Below are positions 1 through 11,150 of a DNA stretch of 64,000 nt, piece by piece. The stretch covers positions 16,910 to 80,909 of the forward strand of contig JACCGJ010020012.1 of NCBI GenBank assembly GCA_013407085.1. The letters are read 5' to 3'. Below the pieces are notes generated by a model that was not told the DNA's origin, made no database searches, and saw nothing but the letters and a program-made list of their open reading frames with translations. The translations under genes and the position numbers were made by a program. The first letter of the stretch is position 1. Each line of letters begins with the position of its first letter. Source of the DNA: Atriophallophorus winterbourni (lineage: Eukaryota; Platyhelminthes; Trematoda; Plagiorchiida; Microphallidae).

Positions 1-469
1 CTCGCCGGGGCTCAGAGAGTTCAGTAACGAAATGTTTAAAAGCACATGAAGTTTAGCAATTCTACATTTGCACGCATTAAAAATTTACTAATATTGGTCG
101 AACACTAACGATCCGGAAATATCTATTAAAATGGAGGCTTTTATTGAAGGGCTTTCCGGAAAGCAATATCAAATGAGAATTTGATGCTGTCTCCTATATG
201 ATTAATCAGTAGTTTCATAAACGTGTAACTTCTAGTAAACTGATATTTACCGGTTCGTCGCATGTTTAACGCTAATGTATTAAAGTGACCTCAATATTTA
301 TTACATAATCTCTGAAACGTGCATTCAATCATTTGCATATACCGGACGGAGCATTTGAAGTTGTGGTAATTAGTAAAAGAAAAACTTATTGTGTGAGAAG
401 TCAGGTTAATTGAGGCAAATCTCACTTTCGGTTGAAAGATCCACGTCGTCTGCAATGGCTTCGAAGACA

Positions 470-1320
470 AGACCCAACGTTAAGCGCATCAACCGACTCG
501 CGTTTTCAACCCCTTAATATTTATGTCCTGATCCATTTCTTAATTTAAACTCATCAACCATAACAACGTTTATTCACGAATACTACAACACGAGAGTTTG
601 GTTAGGCCCTCATGGTATTTTCTGACGACTGCGTTCTAGTGAGGGCTTTGTCTTATGAACCCCCTCGTCTTGGCTCACAGAACAACGCTTGTATTCCGAA
701 TCGAATCTTTTGTGGAATGACGGCGTTATGTAGTACAATAAGGTTCGAAGATAAAGGAGAAATGGTATAGAGAAAAAAGCAGTACTGTTGTTCGCTGCCT
801 GTTGATGTTCATGTCTCAAATAGCCTGTTGTAAGTTGCTTTGCGCCATTTGATTTTTTGATCTAGTCGACTGGTCGGGCGACGAAGGTCAATCAATATAC
901 GCGTGATGGTGACAGACTTTTGAATCATAAGCTACCGAAAGATAGAGTAAATAGAAATGTACAATAATAAATGTATAGAGACACTGGTCTTCTACAAGAG
1001 AACGCCAATTAATCAAACGCATTTATGGCGCACATAAAGCCTTCCCCTTTAAGATAGATGCACGTAAACACACAGCTCTAACTTCATCGTGGCTCTGCCG
1101 TTTGTCCCTTCGATCTGATTTGTTAATCGGTCTCGGGTCAACCGGTTTATTTCAAGCACTCGCTACTTTGGGCTCATTTCACCGAACGTGACGAGTTACA
1201 TATCGTTGAATAGCAGCTGACGTTGTCCATCTCTTAACGTTTACTACGACATGGTTTCTCGAAACGTTCTGATACATTTTACCTGAAACCCGAATTATTA
1301 TCGGTTGGCTTTCTATCCTT
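470..1320 (+). repeat. Repeat family E copy
   Basis: Two blocks (about 525-605 and 1030-1320) match 61860-61975 and 61990-62300 in the same order: ACAACACGAGAG-like, then TTGTTAATCGGT / TTGTCAATCGAT, TTCAAGCACTCGC / TTCAAGCCCTCGC, and GTATCGTT-type blocks. It lies in the intron before the first SLC6 exon in the window. Its nature is unknown and no frame is seen. Confidence 0.45.
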
Positions 1321-1680
1321 GTTTTGTGCAGGAGGGTTGCGTTCTGCATAACATTCTAAAGCTTGCGATCAGCACGCATCGTTTATGTACTTTGCGCCAC
1401 CACAGTATCACTATTCATCGCGATATACCAAAGTTTTCAAAGCAAAAGGGAATGTGTGTTACAACGCTTCATACTTTTTGTCAAAACTCGTGCATGAGCG
1501 CGGGGAATGACATTTTATTTAGTATACTACATCATGTGCTAACCAAAAATTTTTATTTGAAAGATTTGGTCATATTGAGAGGCCTAAAATGGTACATGTT
1601 AGCGTGGTCACTCACCATCTTGTTTCTTCATTATTACTTGTTTTACCGCATGTCGCGCTTACCGATATTTCCCTTTTCAG

Positions 1681-3702
1681 ACAATATTTATCCTCAGTTT
1701 GATAACCTATGAAGAACTGACTTACGACCGTACTGAAAAGACTATCATATATCATTATCCCAATTGGTCCGTTCAACTCGGTTGGCTATTGGCCAGTTGC
1801 AGTCCCATTATGATTCCTGTGGTCATGTGTTATCAAATCATCCGAACGCCGGGTGGCTTGTTACAAGTGAGTGATGAAAACCACACTTGCATTTGTAGGC
1901 CACTGTTGCACAAGGCATGCACGATCAACCTGTGCACACACACACGGGGTTAAACACGAAGGGCATGAACGGTATTTACAGCGGATAAACATTAACGTGC
2001 GTGACCTTAGTGTGCGCACCGATTACCCAATCGAGCTAATCTGTCATCAGATGTCATTCACACCTGCTAAGACCAAAACAATTGAGGGATTATATGGCAC
2101 GTAGGGGTGGTGGTGCGTCAGTTGATATTGATTGCGCTTGTCTATCTTAACGAGCGCAGAACACACCATGGACGTACAGTACTTAACCAGCTTAAGATTT
2201 GTCAGGAGAATGCAATTTAACCTTGATCTCTGTTCCTACTGACACCCTTGGTCTGGCGAAACTATTGAGTCAGAATCAAAACGTTATCAACGATCCCCGA
2301 TCGTTCATGAACATTTTCCATTAAATGGCAGTATTTACAAGCATTTCAAACTAATCCAAACCACCACCGGTTTCTTGCTGTTTTCAATCATGTAGCGACA
2401 CCAAGATCAATATTTATTCCTGAAATAAGTGAAGAGATAGCACCCAATGCTTCAACTTGTCACCCACTGTCCTTACCTGATAAGGGCAAACAGCCCGAAA
2501 CTGCTCGTGGAAGGGGTGATGGATATATATGCACACGCGGTTTTTTCATGTGAACTAGAAAATCGACGAAGGTTATATTTTACCCAAAACCAGCTCAAAC
2601 CGATTGCGCACAAAAGTCTTGCCTTTATAAATACACGATCGGTCTCAAACATATTCCAATCGATTGCTGAGATATTTTTACATTTATCTATTCTTGTTAT
2701 TTGAATATAGGTGATTTTCAGTTAAGTAAAACAATGCAATTTAGACCGTTTATCAGTTATTATATTAGTCAGCGTAGTGAATTTTATTATCATTTAATAA
2801 ATAAGTGATTGAGCAATTGATTGGAATGTGTTTTGAATCGGTCGTATAATAACAATAATAATGCAAAGAAATTTTCATACAATCATTCACAATGCTCATT
2901 TACATGCATTGCCATCACACATAACCCACGACCTGTTTCGTGCTGTTTGCACTAATCAGTTATGGACGGTAAGATTAGGATCCGCATTTTGGGTCACTGA
3001 TCCTGGTCTTGCCTACTTAACTTGACACCCATCAGACTTTTTGTAGGCTGTTTAGCAGTGAAGTCAAAAGAGATGTGATGGGTAGAATACTACGCATTTA
3101 TGTTTTTTGTCGTGTCAATCACCTCTGTTCCGTAAAAGATTCAATGTCAGACACGAAACGTTACCCCAAGACTACATTATCAATGATTTAACTCTTGCGA
3201 AGTATATTTGTCGCGTGGATTTAGGGTAAATTCCTGTTAACTATGCTCAAGCCACAGATGAGCCATTGAATCTTACTTGCAAACTATTCAACGTTGATTG
3301 ATCTGTTAAATCCCGTAGCATACTTCAATAAACTTCAACATGTCAAACCATGAAACTGTCATTCAATGCATTCGGTCAATAAAATTGTATTGATCGGAAT
3401 AGCCAAATCGATCGCCCGAAATTTCGTAGATTTACTCGATAAACGGCTTGAAATTAATTCAGGAGATTGAATCATGATTGCGTATCATCCTATCTGGTTC
3501 TTAGTAATTCATGAATAATTCAATACAATTAATTTCAGCGATTGCGACATCTGATAAAACCTGATTTCACAGAAGCTCAGCTGAAACGAATCGAGGGCAA
3601 AGATGAAAGTGATCAAGGTAAGTCACGTGGATAAAACCTTTCATCAAATATTCTCTTAAAATTACAATTTTTCACGTTTCTATAGTTGGAACAAGGTTTT
3701 AG
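1681..3702 (+). CDS. SLC6-family Na+/neurotransmitter symporter, C-terminal exons (partial)
   Basis: These are the last exons of a sodium-coupled small-molecule transporter of the plasma membrane. Exon 1681-1866 (phase 0 at both ends, acceptor TTTTCAG, donor GTGAGT) encodes the end of TM11, the loop with YEELTYDRT, then HYPNWSVQLGW and TM12 ending in IIRTPGG. The order YP-W-LGW, a hydrophobic helix and RTPG is the SLC6 C-terminal signature. Exon 3539-3617 (acceptor TTTCAG, donor GTAAGT) adds RLRHLIKPDFTEAQLKRIEG, matching the family's 'RLRxLIxPD' tail. The 68-bp intron 3618-3685 ends in a good acceptor (TTTCTATAG), and the last exon would add only VGTRF before TAG at 3700-3702. If that intron is retained, the protein ends at TAA 3632-3634 instead. 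The substrate (amino acid, GABA-like or monoamine) cannot be decided because the TM1, TM3, TM6 and TM8 residues are outside the window. Family certain; terminal exon less so. Confidence 0.85.
2893..2995 (-). repeat. Repeat family B copy
   Basis: This copy lies in the last full intron of the SLC6 gene. Stem II GTGC/GCAC, GAAAC and the CAGGTC cleavage block survive, but the core reads CTGATTA (2959-2953), so G8 is lost and self-cleavage is not expected. The + strand of the same stretch passes into a family A copy at about 2985. Confidence 0.75.
2985..3178 (-). repeat. Repeat family A copy
   Basis: TGATCCTGGTCTTGCC, GTAGGCTGTTTAGCAGTGAA and CACGAAACGTTACCCC align with the complement of 40580-40795 and 62694-62900. 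It abuts a family B copy. Confidence 0.6.
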
Positions 3703-3705
3703 GTT

Positions 3706-3840
3706 CATTTGCATGTATTGCCATCACACACACACACATACACCACGACCGGTTTCATGCTGTTTACACTCAGCAGGTAGGGACAGTAAGATCAGGATCC
3801 GCATGCGCTTGAAACAGTGGAGGAATGGTAAACATGGAGC
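3706..3840 (-). repeat. Repeat family B copy directly after the SLC6 stop codon
   Basis: The repeat begins within a few bases of TAG 3700-3702. Its core reads CTGCTGA (A6 changed), stem II GTGT/GCAT (two wobble pairs), GAAAC intact, CCGGTC intact. It includes a (CA)n run at 3726-3741. It would form most of the transporter's 3' UTR, with the ribozyme strand antisense. Confidence 0.75.
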
Positions 3841-3859
3841 GCTTATGTTTGTGACATGT

Positions 3860-3935
3860 CCTCCACGACCCGTTTTGTGATGCTTGCACTTAACAGGTGA
3901 AGACAGTAGACTCAAGTTCCGCGTGAGCTATACTA
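3860..3935 (-). repeat. Repeat family B, partial second unit
   Basis: This is a head-to-tail partial unit next to the copy at 3706-3840. CCACGACCCGTTTTGTGATG and the AGGTGAAGACAGTAGACTCA region are recognisable. The core has decayed (CTGTTAA, AAAAC). Confidence 0.6.
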
Positions 3936-4029
3936 TACAGTAATATACGTTACTGTTTTACTTTGTATAACTTATTTTAGCCTCCTTTTGGCCATGCATG
4001 TACATAACAAGCGCACGAAGGTTCCATGC

Positions 4030-7000
4030 TCCACCTCTTATAGAATGACGAAACAGTCCGATTAGGGAAGAACAATCTCTCCCGCAACGCTCACAGTGAT
4101 AGCCCGTACCCGGACGAACAATGTCAGTTTGACGCTAACTGTGTGATCTGCAGTATCTATTCATTCCCAGCTTGAAAACGACGCTTTACACAGTGCCTAC
4201 AGAGTGAACGTCTGGAGAAAATTCTTCTCAGGTCATCAATGTCTTGAGCGTTCATATCTCTCTTTCAAACGTCTTTGTAGCTCATGGGTCACCTTCCTGA
4301 TATTACCTGACCATAAAGTAGATCTTTAGGAATACGATTATTTATCTTTCTGTAAACATGACCCAGTCATCGCAGGCGGCGCTATCTTAGTAAGGTAAAT
4401 ATGTTCTGTAGTCCAAAATTAGAAAGCAGTGCAGAATTCGTGAGTTTGTCCATCCACGATATGTTCAGCTTTGGGTGAATCCTTTTTAATTGAACGCACT
4501 CAGCTTCAGTTCGTTTCTTGTGTGGGTGGTACAAATTTCACAAGCGTACAATAAGGTATTTAGTACGCACATTGAACTTGCAGTTTCTCAAGAAACGAGA
4601 GTACAATTATGGCAAAATAATAGCCGCTCTGCTATTCCGTCTGTCAAGCTACGTTACTTGCCAAAGGTTATTTTAAAAACACTTCGGATTGTAAAGCTTA
4701 CCATAACTTCACGTGCTCAGGCATTTACTTTCTGTTCTCGTCTTAAAAGTGTGGTTTCGCAGCTGTGCAAAGAAAATGCCAATTTGCGTGCAAGCGAGAA
4801 CACATCTTTTTTACACCTATACAAATTTCAATGTCTTCTGAAATGCAAACTTTATAATGGACTGAGCCATTCATGCCAGGGTGGAACAAAATAACAAGTT
4901 TCAGCATTTGTCTTGATTCGCCTCTAACCTCATGTATTTTGAAAAGATACTACTTGTTAACGCAGTTGAATGCCTTCGTAGCCTTCAAATAAGCGTATAA
5001 AGGCAAAAGGTGTTCCTGACAATTTTCTTGAAGTTGTCCCAGGGAGGAGAACATGTCAACGGTTGATCTTCTCTTGTGAGAACCACGGTGAGATTGGGAG
5101 TAAACTCTGTCAGCTAATTCGTCTAGCCGTATTTGTGAAACAAACAATTCGACTACAACATTTCTAAGAGAGTTTCTTTTGTAATTGTCGGAGTCGCCTC
5201 GATCATCCTGATTCTTATTTAGCGTGATGATCTCGGTGTCTCGTGTCGCTTTTAGGACTATGCTCCTGCTAGTACTAAAGAATCAAATGGGAAACCGGCT
5301 GCAACAAAGCTACTTTACAGTATTTGATTAACCAATGTTGGCTTCCGTTGCCACCATTGGCTTCCCCACTCACTAAGCGGTCGATTGCTCTGTTGAGCTC
5401 AATAGGTATAGATGGAGTAGCTTGGTGTTCAGTAATTGGTGAGCCCGTGCTTTTTCTAGAGTACAGAGAAGAGAAGTGCTTTACCAGTATCCGCAACGTC
5501 ATGGATATTAAGGCTGATTTTGAACTTGTCGCTCGTTTGAGCTTTATTCAGACAGAACTGGCACGGACGACACGGCGTATGCGGCTTCAGAGCGATTTTC
5601 AGTTTTAAGTAGCTGAATCTGGTGCAGCTGTTTTGTTGAGCTTGGTTTTGAAAGCTTGTTCAATTAGTACAACAGGATTAGGTTCATCGGACTTACGTCG
5701 ATTCTTAGCTCTTCAGTCGAATTGGTTCGGTGAAAATTCGTTTGGCGAAACTTCAGATTTGACAAACCAGTGAGTGGTCACTATCGAAGTCTGCGCTTTT
5801 GATATGATCTTCTGGAAAGTACGCTTTCAATAATAGTATGCTGAATGATGTTAAGATCGCGCTGTCGTTCATGTTTCGACTGAATATGTTTCCAAGAGAC
5901 TTTACGCTTTACCTTTGTTTAAAATAAACTGTTAGCAACACAAGTACTAAAATCTGTACTTATTCATAAAAGACGTTCATCTCCATTTGTTCACCTACTC
6001 TGAACTGTAATAGAGAGTTTGCCCAAGACTCTTAATCTGCACCAACTGTTGCATTGACTGCTATGAGAACATGACATAGCGCATATTTTTAAGCTGACGT
6101 CTCAGACAGCGTCGGCACATGAACGTGAAACAAAGTATTGGTACCAGCACTTTAGATTTAAAGTCTGGATGCGTCCGAATATGTTGCTGCTTTGTTCTGC
6201 TACTTTTGATTTGTTGTTATGCGCGATAATGCCAACTCCATGCAGCTGAGCCTCATTAAAGACCCATCTGTTTCGAAAAATGTGTAATTGCATCCAGTTA
6301 GTATACAAGTATCTGTTATCCGCGTCACTTGCACGGCAGCCAAGTCTAGATTCAACCATCTTAGCTCATAGTTAATAAAAGCTAATATTTTTACGTCTCT
6401 AATCTTGGGACGTTGTTATGAAATCCAGGAAGCATGGACAAGACGTTCCAGTTTCACTGTTTTAAAATAAATTTGTGTGTGTTAGGTTAGCGGTTAGGTT
6501 AGCTGGTACGAAAAATTGCGTCTGCTTTTCGGTTGGTTCATAATCTCGATACGCCGAATGATGATGGTAAACCGTAGCATCAGGGCACCTTTTTGACTGT
6601 GGGCTGCTCAGCTTGAGGCGAGCGGTAGTCGTCAAGTGAGACCAGAAGATCTCTCTCACCGTTTGGAGACGTGCCAAGCGTTGAGCTCTACGGCAGTCGT
6701 GCCACAGATTGTAATCGAAATCAACTTATTACCGTCTTATTATCTACATCTCCTGCACCTCCATTGGTGCACTGAGATGTACACCAGTGCAGTTCAATGT
6801 GGGCACTGATTGTTACACATGCATCAACATTGCTGGAACCAAAGAAAAATCTGAGCTGATGCGCTTGGACAATGCTGCCGTCACATTAGGTGACAGCAAA
6901 AAGTTGAATTCAAAATCGGACTGCTTAATTGGACTCCGGTTCATGATTTTTCCTTCAGGTTCACTGTTAGAACCTTGTCCAGAATTGGATGTAGCCACAA

Positions 7001-7195
7001 GTCAACGCAGTTTTGAGATAAGGGTTTTTCCTTTAGTAGACTGCCTTTATAGAATTACGAGCTCCATTTGCTCGAAGCAAACTGGTTTTGAGGCGCCACT
7101 CAGCCGCGTTCGCACATTGTTTTATCTGTAGCAGTTTTGCCGGGTCACACATGACTGCGCTTGCAGGCCCTCGCTGGGGTTGTATATTTTTACGA
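4030..7195 (-). mobile_element. RTE-like non-LTR retrotransposon, near full length, decayed
   Basis: Read from 7195 downwards the parts come in the right order. The 5' region (6998-6813, with SNSGQGSNSEPEGKI) matches the 5' region of the copy at 49085. TVREIFWSHLTTTARLKL follows (about 6660-6600). The endonuclease stretch (6359-6102) has QLHGVGIIAHNN. RT part ELNRAIDRLVSGEANGGNGS (about 5394-5335) matches 'LTRAIDRLASGKAPGGDG'. RSTVDMFSSLGQLQENC (about 5066-5016) is the next RT block. The C-terminal block ends near 4060 with RHCVKRRFQAGNE-like code. Stops and frameshifts are frequent and the YADD region is missing, so it is dead. Confidence 0.75.
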
Positions 7196-7199
7196 TAAA

Positions 7200-8480
7200 T
7201 ATAATACTATATTACTATATTACTAACTAAAAGAATTATTGATTAGGTCCAATTGATTACTCACATGTTTATTATACTATATATATTCATATACATGTAT
7301 ATATAATAATTAATGGAAAGACAGGGGTTTCATAGATAACTGAGCTGATACTAGGAAATAATTGTGCAGTTTAATACAATCTGTTTAGTAGCAAGTTTTC
7401 ATTAGATAGAACAGATGTAAAATACAACATTCTCTTACTTATCACGAATTATATTCTAGTAATAATAATATATTAATTATAATAAATCCTGTTTCAACTT
7501 CAGTTCCTGTTAACGTGATAGAAGTTCAATGTGAAGCCGGTTCGATTTGACAATTTTTTAAACACCAAATTCGTATTTTTGTAATACAAGTCGCAGTTTT
7601 AATTATAAAAATTTCAAATTGTTAATTTTCCTTTGACTACGGAAAACCACATTCTCGGTCAAATGAGTAGACTCATTCGTTAAACTATAGGAGTTGCGCT
7701 TATACCTGTCTGGTAAACAGATTGTATGTCGGCGGTATTTCCTCGTGTTAAGCAATAGTCACTTTTGCTGATATTACAAAACAATTGTGGGAAATAACAA
7801 CTTGCTTGGTTGGAAAAATATAGTTCATACGAAATGGCAAGTCTTGGTCAGCAGAATTTGTTATGTTGAATTCCCAAGCTTTTTACCATAATTAGCTTTA
7901 CTCATCCGTGTACTAGCTTGATCAATCTCAAGTGTCCTGCCGAAATTGGAAAACAAAAACCTGTTTTTCTTCGCTCTCAATGTATATCTTCAAATTAAGT
8001 TTAACTCTACAAAGCCTTGAAAAATTCGTGAACGAGAAATTTGAAGCTGCATCATTGGTTATATGAAGAACGAGCTTCCTTTTTATCTTCTAAAGTGCGA
8101 AATACTGTGGATTCTAAACCTATTTAGTTTGTTACGAGCTTTAGAGTTAAAACGCTTCATGTTCTATGAGCGTGTATTCAATCACAACAATGACAGAACC
8201 ATGATTGCGCAGGCATAACGAGCGAGCTTAACGCAACGGTAACGGGCTACTGGCCAAAAACTGACTAGTGCTATAAAATTAAAATTTGAACGTTTTAATC
8301 AGCTTAATGTGATTTCACTGCTAAGTGAAATGGATACTTGACAATTATGAAAGGAAATTCAATTGGGCACATTCGACTGGATGAGGTCTATGGACCAATG
8401 AGAACACGCCAACATAGAGGGCGTGCAAGGATTCTAGCCAATCAGAGTAGACGAGGTCACAACGCAGCAGATAATTTCGA
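7200..8480. other. Intergenic, AT-rich, nothing recognised
   Basis: Short TA-rich runs (7200-7310) and no coherent frame, repeat match or gene signal that I can see. Confidence 0.5.
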
Positions 8481-8508
8481 ATGATGCTCATCGCTCAGTT
8501 GCGTTGAA

Positions 8509-8553
8509 GGACGTTTCGCTGATGATGTCAGCTAATTTGATGACGAAACGTCC
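8509..8553. repeat. Stem-loop with perfect 10-bp arms
   Basis: GGACGTTTCG (8509-8518) and CGAAACGTCC (8544-8553) are perfect inverted repeats around a 25-base loop that starts CTGATGA. CTGATGA and GAAAC resemble a hammerhead core. There is no room for stem I, and the loop offers only a weak stem II. Confidence 0.6.
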
Positions 8554-8569
8554 GCAACCAACTATATAG

Positions 8570-9200
8570 CAGCTTCGAGAACAACTATGACCTACGATCC
8601 GGTACCTGAGTTACAAGTTGTAAAAACTAGTTACAAAGACTCAGGCCCGGTCAGAGAAACTTCAGTGGTACTTAAGATATGTGTGCCATGGATCGCTAAG
8701 CTGAAAGCATACATGTTCAACCGTTGCTTTTCTGCTAATATCATTGTGAATGTCTGGGAAAATGTTAGGATTACACCGGTCTCTAAGAAAACTGTAAGAA
8801 AATGTCGCCCAATTGCATGTTTTTAACATGTATCAAACATCATGGAAAGCCTGATTATTGATCACCTGTAGAATGTACAATCATTGAAAGATGATAATTA
8901 ATTTGCCTACAGTTGATGCCGTTTTATGTCTAACTCACATTATTTAGAAAGAGCTTGGCAACAATTAACTAGCCGTCACATGTTGCTTCCTTGACTACAC
9001 AAACGCGTTCGGCTCTTACGATTGTGTACAACTGACGGATAAACTCAAAACATGAGCCATACCAAGAAAAAGAATGGATATGTAGATAATTTTCCGATAT
9101 GTCTCAATACGTTAAAATCAACAGCGTACGCTCTGCTTTTCTCCCGACTGAGAAAGGGGTTCTTTAAATAGCGATTTTATTTCTCTTCTATTTTTCAGCA
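8570..9200 (+). mobile_element. CR1-like reverse transcriptase fragment
   Basis: SANIIVNVWENVRITPVSK, KCRPIAC, then CCFLDYTNAFGSYDCVQLTD (about 8984-9033) match the LINE RT order 'W...A.ITPV.K', 'RPI' and 'FLDF..AFD.V'. Frames shift between blocks; the YADD motif is absent. Confidence 0.65.
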
Positions 9201-10680
9201 AAACTTGCTGCTCTTCAACAGCCGCCCTTAACCTCCACTTTGAAATACTCAAATGCGGGAGTAATTGGCTACGTAGTACCCTAAAACGATTCTTCAAATC
9301 TGGTGTTGTTTCTGAGATAATTTCTTACTTCATATTTTCTTGCATTTTCTGTATTGTTCACCTTCTGTTTTCTCCGAACGTATTTCTGAAGACTTTGTAT
9401 TGCTCAAATGTTTCATCAAGATCGTATCACAAGCAAGCTCTATTGCTTCTGAGGATATTCTTGACAAAAATTTGAAACAACATTTTTCCACTAACGATCG
9501 GCTTACAAATACTATCCTCATTGATATTTCACGTCCGCTGCAAAACTGAAGATGGAGATCATCTTAACAGCCAAGCTTCTTCAAAGACTCAATCGAAACA
9601 CATTATTCCTTCTAGAATATATTCAAATAGGAGGTCATTTATGTTTATGTTTGTAAATGTTTTGTGAATGTTTTTTGTATATCTATGTGTAATTCCTATG
9701 TGTAAATTGATTTGCTTTATGTTAAACGTTACTTAAATGTGAAATTTAGAAAGTTTTCGAATAAAGCTTAGTTTTTCTTATTCTTCTTCTTCAAACTCAT
9801 TATGTACATGCTGTGCTGATCAAATAGTCAAAACAACACAGATAAACATTAAGTGGTGCCAAACAACTCTCGATCCCGGATGAAGCTGTTATTCACTTCG
9901 ATTAACAGAAATGCAGCTGTATAAATATATGCTATTCGTAAGTTTGGTGTTGCGCAATACGATGGTCAATCGCTGAATACAATACCAGACACCGCATGGT
10001 TACGATTATTTCTATCCGGTAAATACGACTGAGTTTGACTTAACAGCGAATAACATGGGAGCCGAGCAGGTGCGTCCATTAACTCTCCACGATGGATGCT
10101 TCTTTTAATTTTTAAGCAAGAGAAGTACGACGGAAAATGTGCAGCTCCCTTAAGTGCTTCGATTGAGAGCCATACAATATTGTATTTGAAAGCATGAAAC
10201 TACAGACTATTTATTGCACTCTAACGTATGCAGTATAAGGAATAGGTGGGTGTTTCTCACTATCCGTGTCTCTGAGTTCCACACGACGGTTATAGCGTTT
10301 ATTGCGACTTCTTTGTCTACAATTGATGAAGTGCCAATGAATATCAGCAGAAATTTTATTTTCATCAGATGCGGTACTCCTGGCAATATGCATGGCGATG
10401 GTGTTGCACCCCTCGAGGAGTATGGTTAGCAAATTACCGGGATATGTATATATTTAACCAATGATAACTTCCAAGTGGTTACGAGTATGCAGAAGTTCTA
10501 CAAGTTATCCCACGCAATTGCTTGTGCGAAAAGAAATCTGTCAGGTTCTGTATCTGCATTACCTACTACGTATAAACCAACATGAATTTCTCAAAGGTAT
10601 GTCTGGCCACATTTATCGATTTTATTTTCCTAGCACGCCACGCAAGGCGCAGTTTTGGTTAAACTCAGTGCTATCCAAAT
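9200..10680. other. Intergenic, nothing recognised
   Basis: A few 60-75 codon frames overlap on both strands without family features. A CT-rich run is at 9777-9793. It may hold further CR1 debris before the 10680 piece. Confidence 0.4.
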
Positions 10681-11150
10681 AAAAACCTGATGTATTCCTG
10701 CCAATATATGAGGTATTTGTTAGACATCACTTAGATTATCATGCTCAAGCTTGATGACCACACTTCGAGAATGACATCGTTCGACTTGAATACTTACGTC
10801 TTGCAACTCACAGGATCGAGGGTCTGCAAGTGAATAATAATCCGCACGCCTGAGGTCCTTCACAACTTTCCATCTTTATATGCTGTCGTTTAAGCGTTGA
10901 CTATATAGAGAACTTCAGCTGCGTCCTACCATTAACCTGATTCCCCTTCGTCATTCACTCAAACTTGCTAAGAAACTATTTTTGGCGTGACTCCTAGTAT
11001 CGCATTTTTAGCCTTAGAGTGGTTGATTTCTGGAACAGTCCTTTAGAAGTACTCATATCCTGGTGTTTCGTCGCATTATTCAATCAAGGTCTCGACTGAA
11101 ACTGCACCAAATGATTTCCTTATTAAATCTCCTAATTTGCTATTGACATT
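10680..11150 (+). mobile_element. CR1-like ORF2 C-terminal remnant
   Basis: LPIYEVFVRHHLDYHAQA, a KDI-like block (ENDIVRLEY, about 10767), RRYF-like code and VVDFWNSPLEV (about 11018-11050) follow the order of the CR1 C-terminal domain ('RP.LEY..QAW', 'LE.VQRRATK', 'VV..WNSLP.EV'). Several stops. Confidence 0.55.

Noticed and set aside
1305..1712. 135-codon + frame overlapping the first SLC6 exon
   Set aside because: It runs through the TTTTCAG acceptor in the wrong frame and has no domain. The SLC6 exon at 1681-1866 explains the signal.
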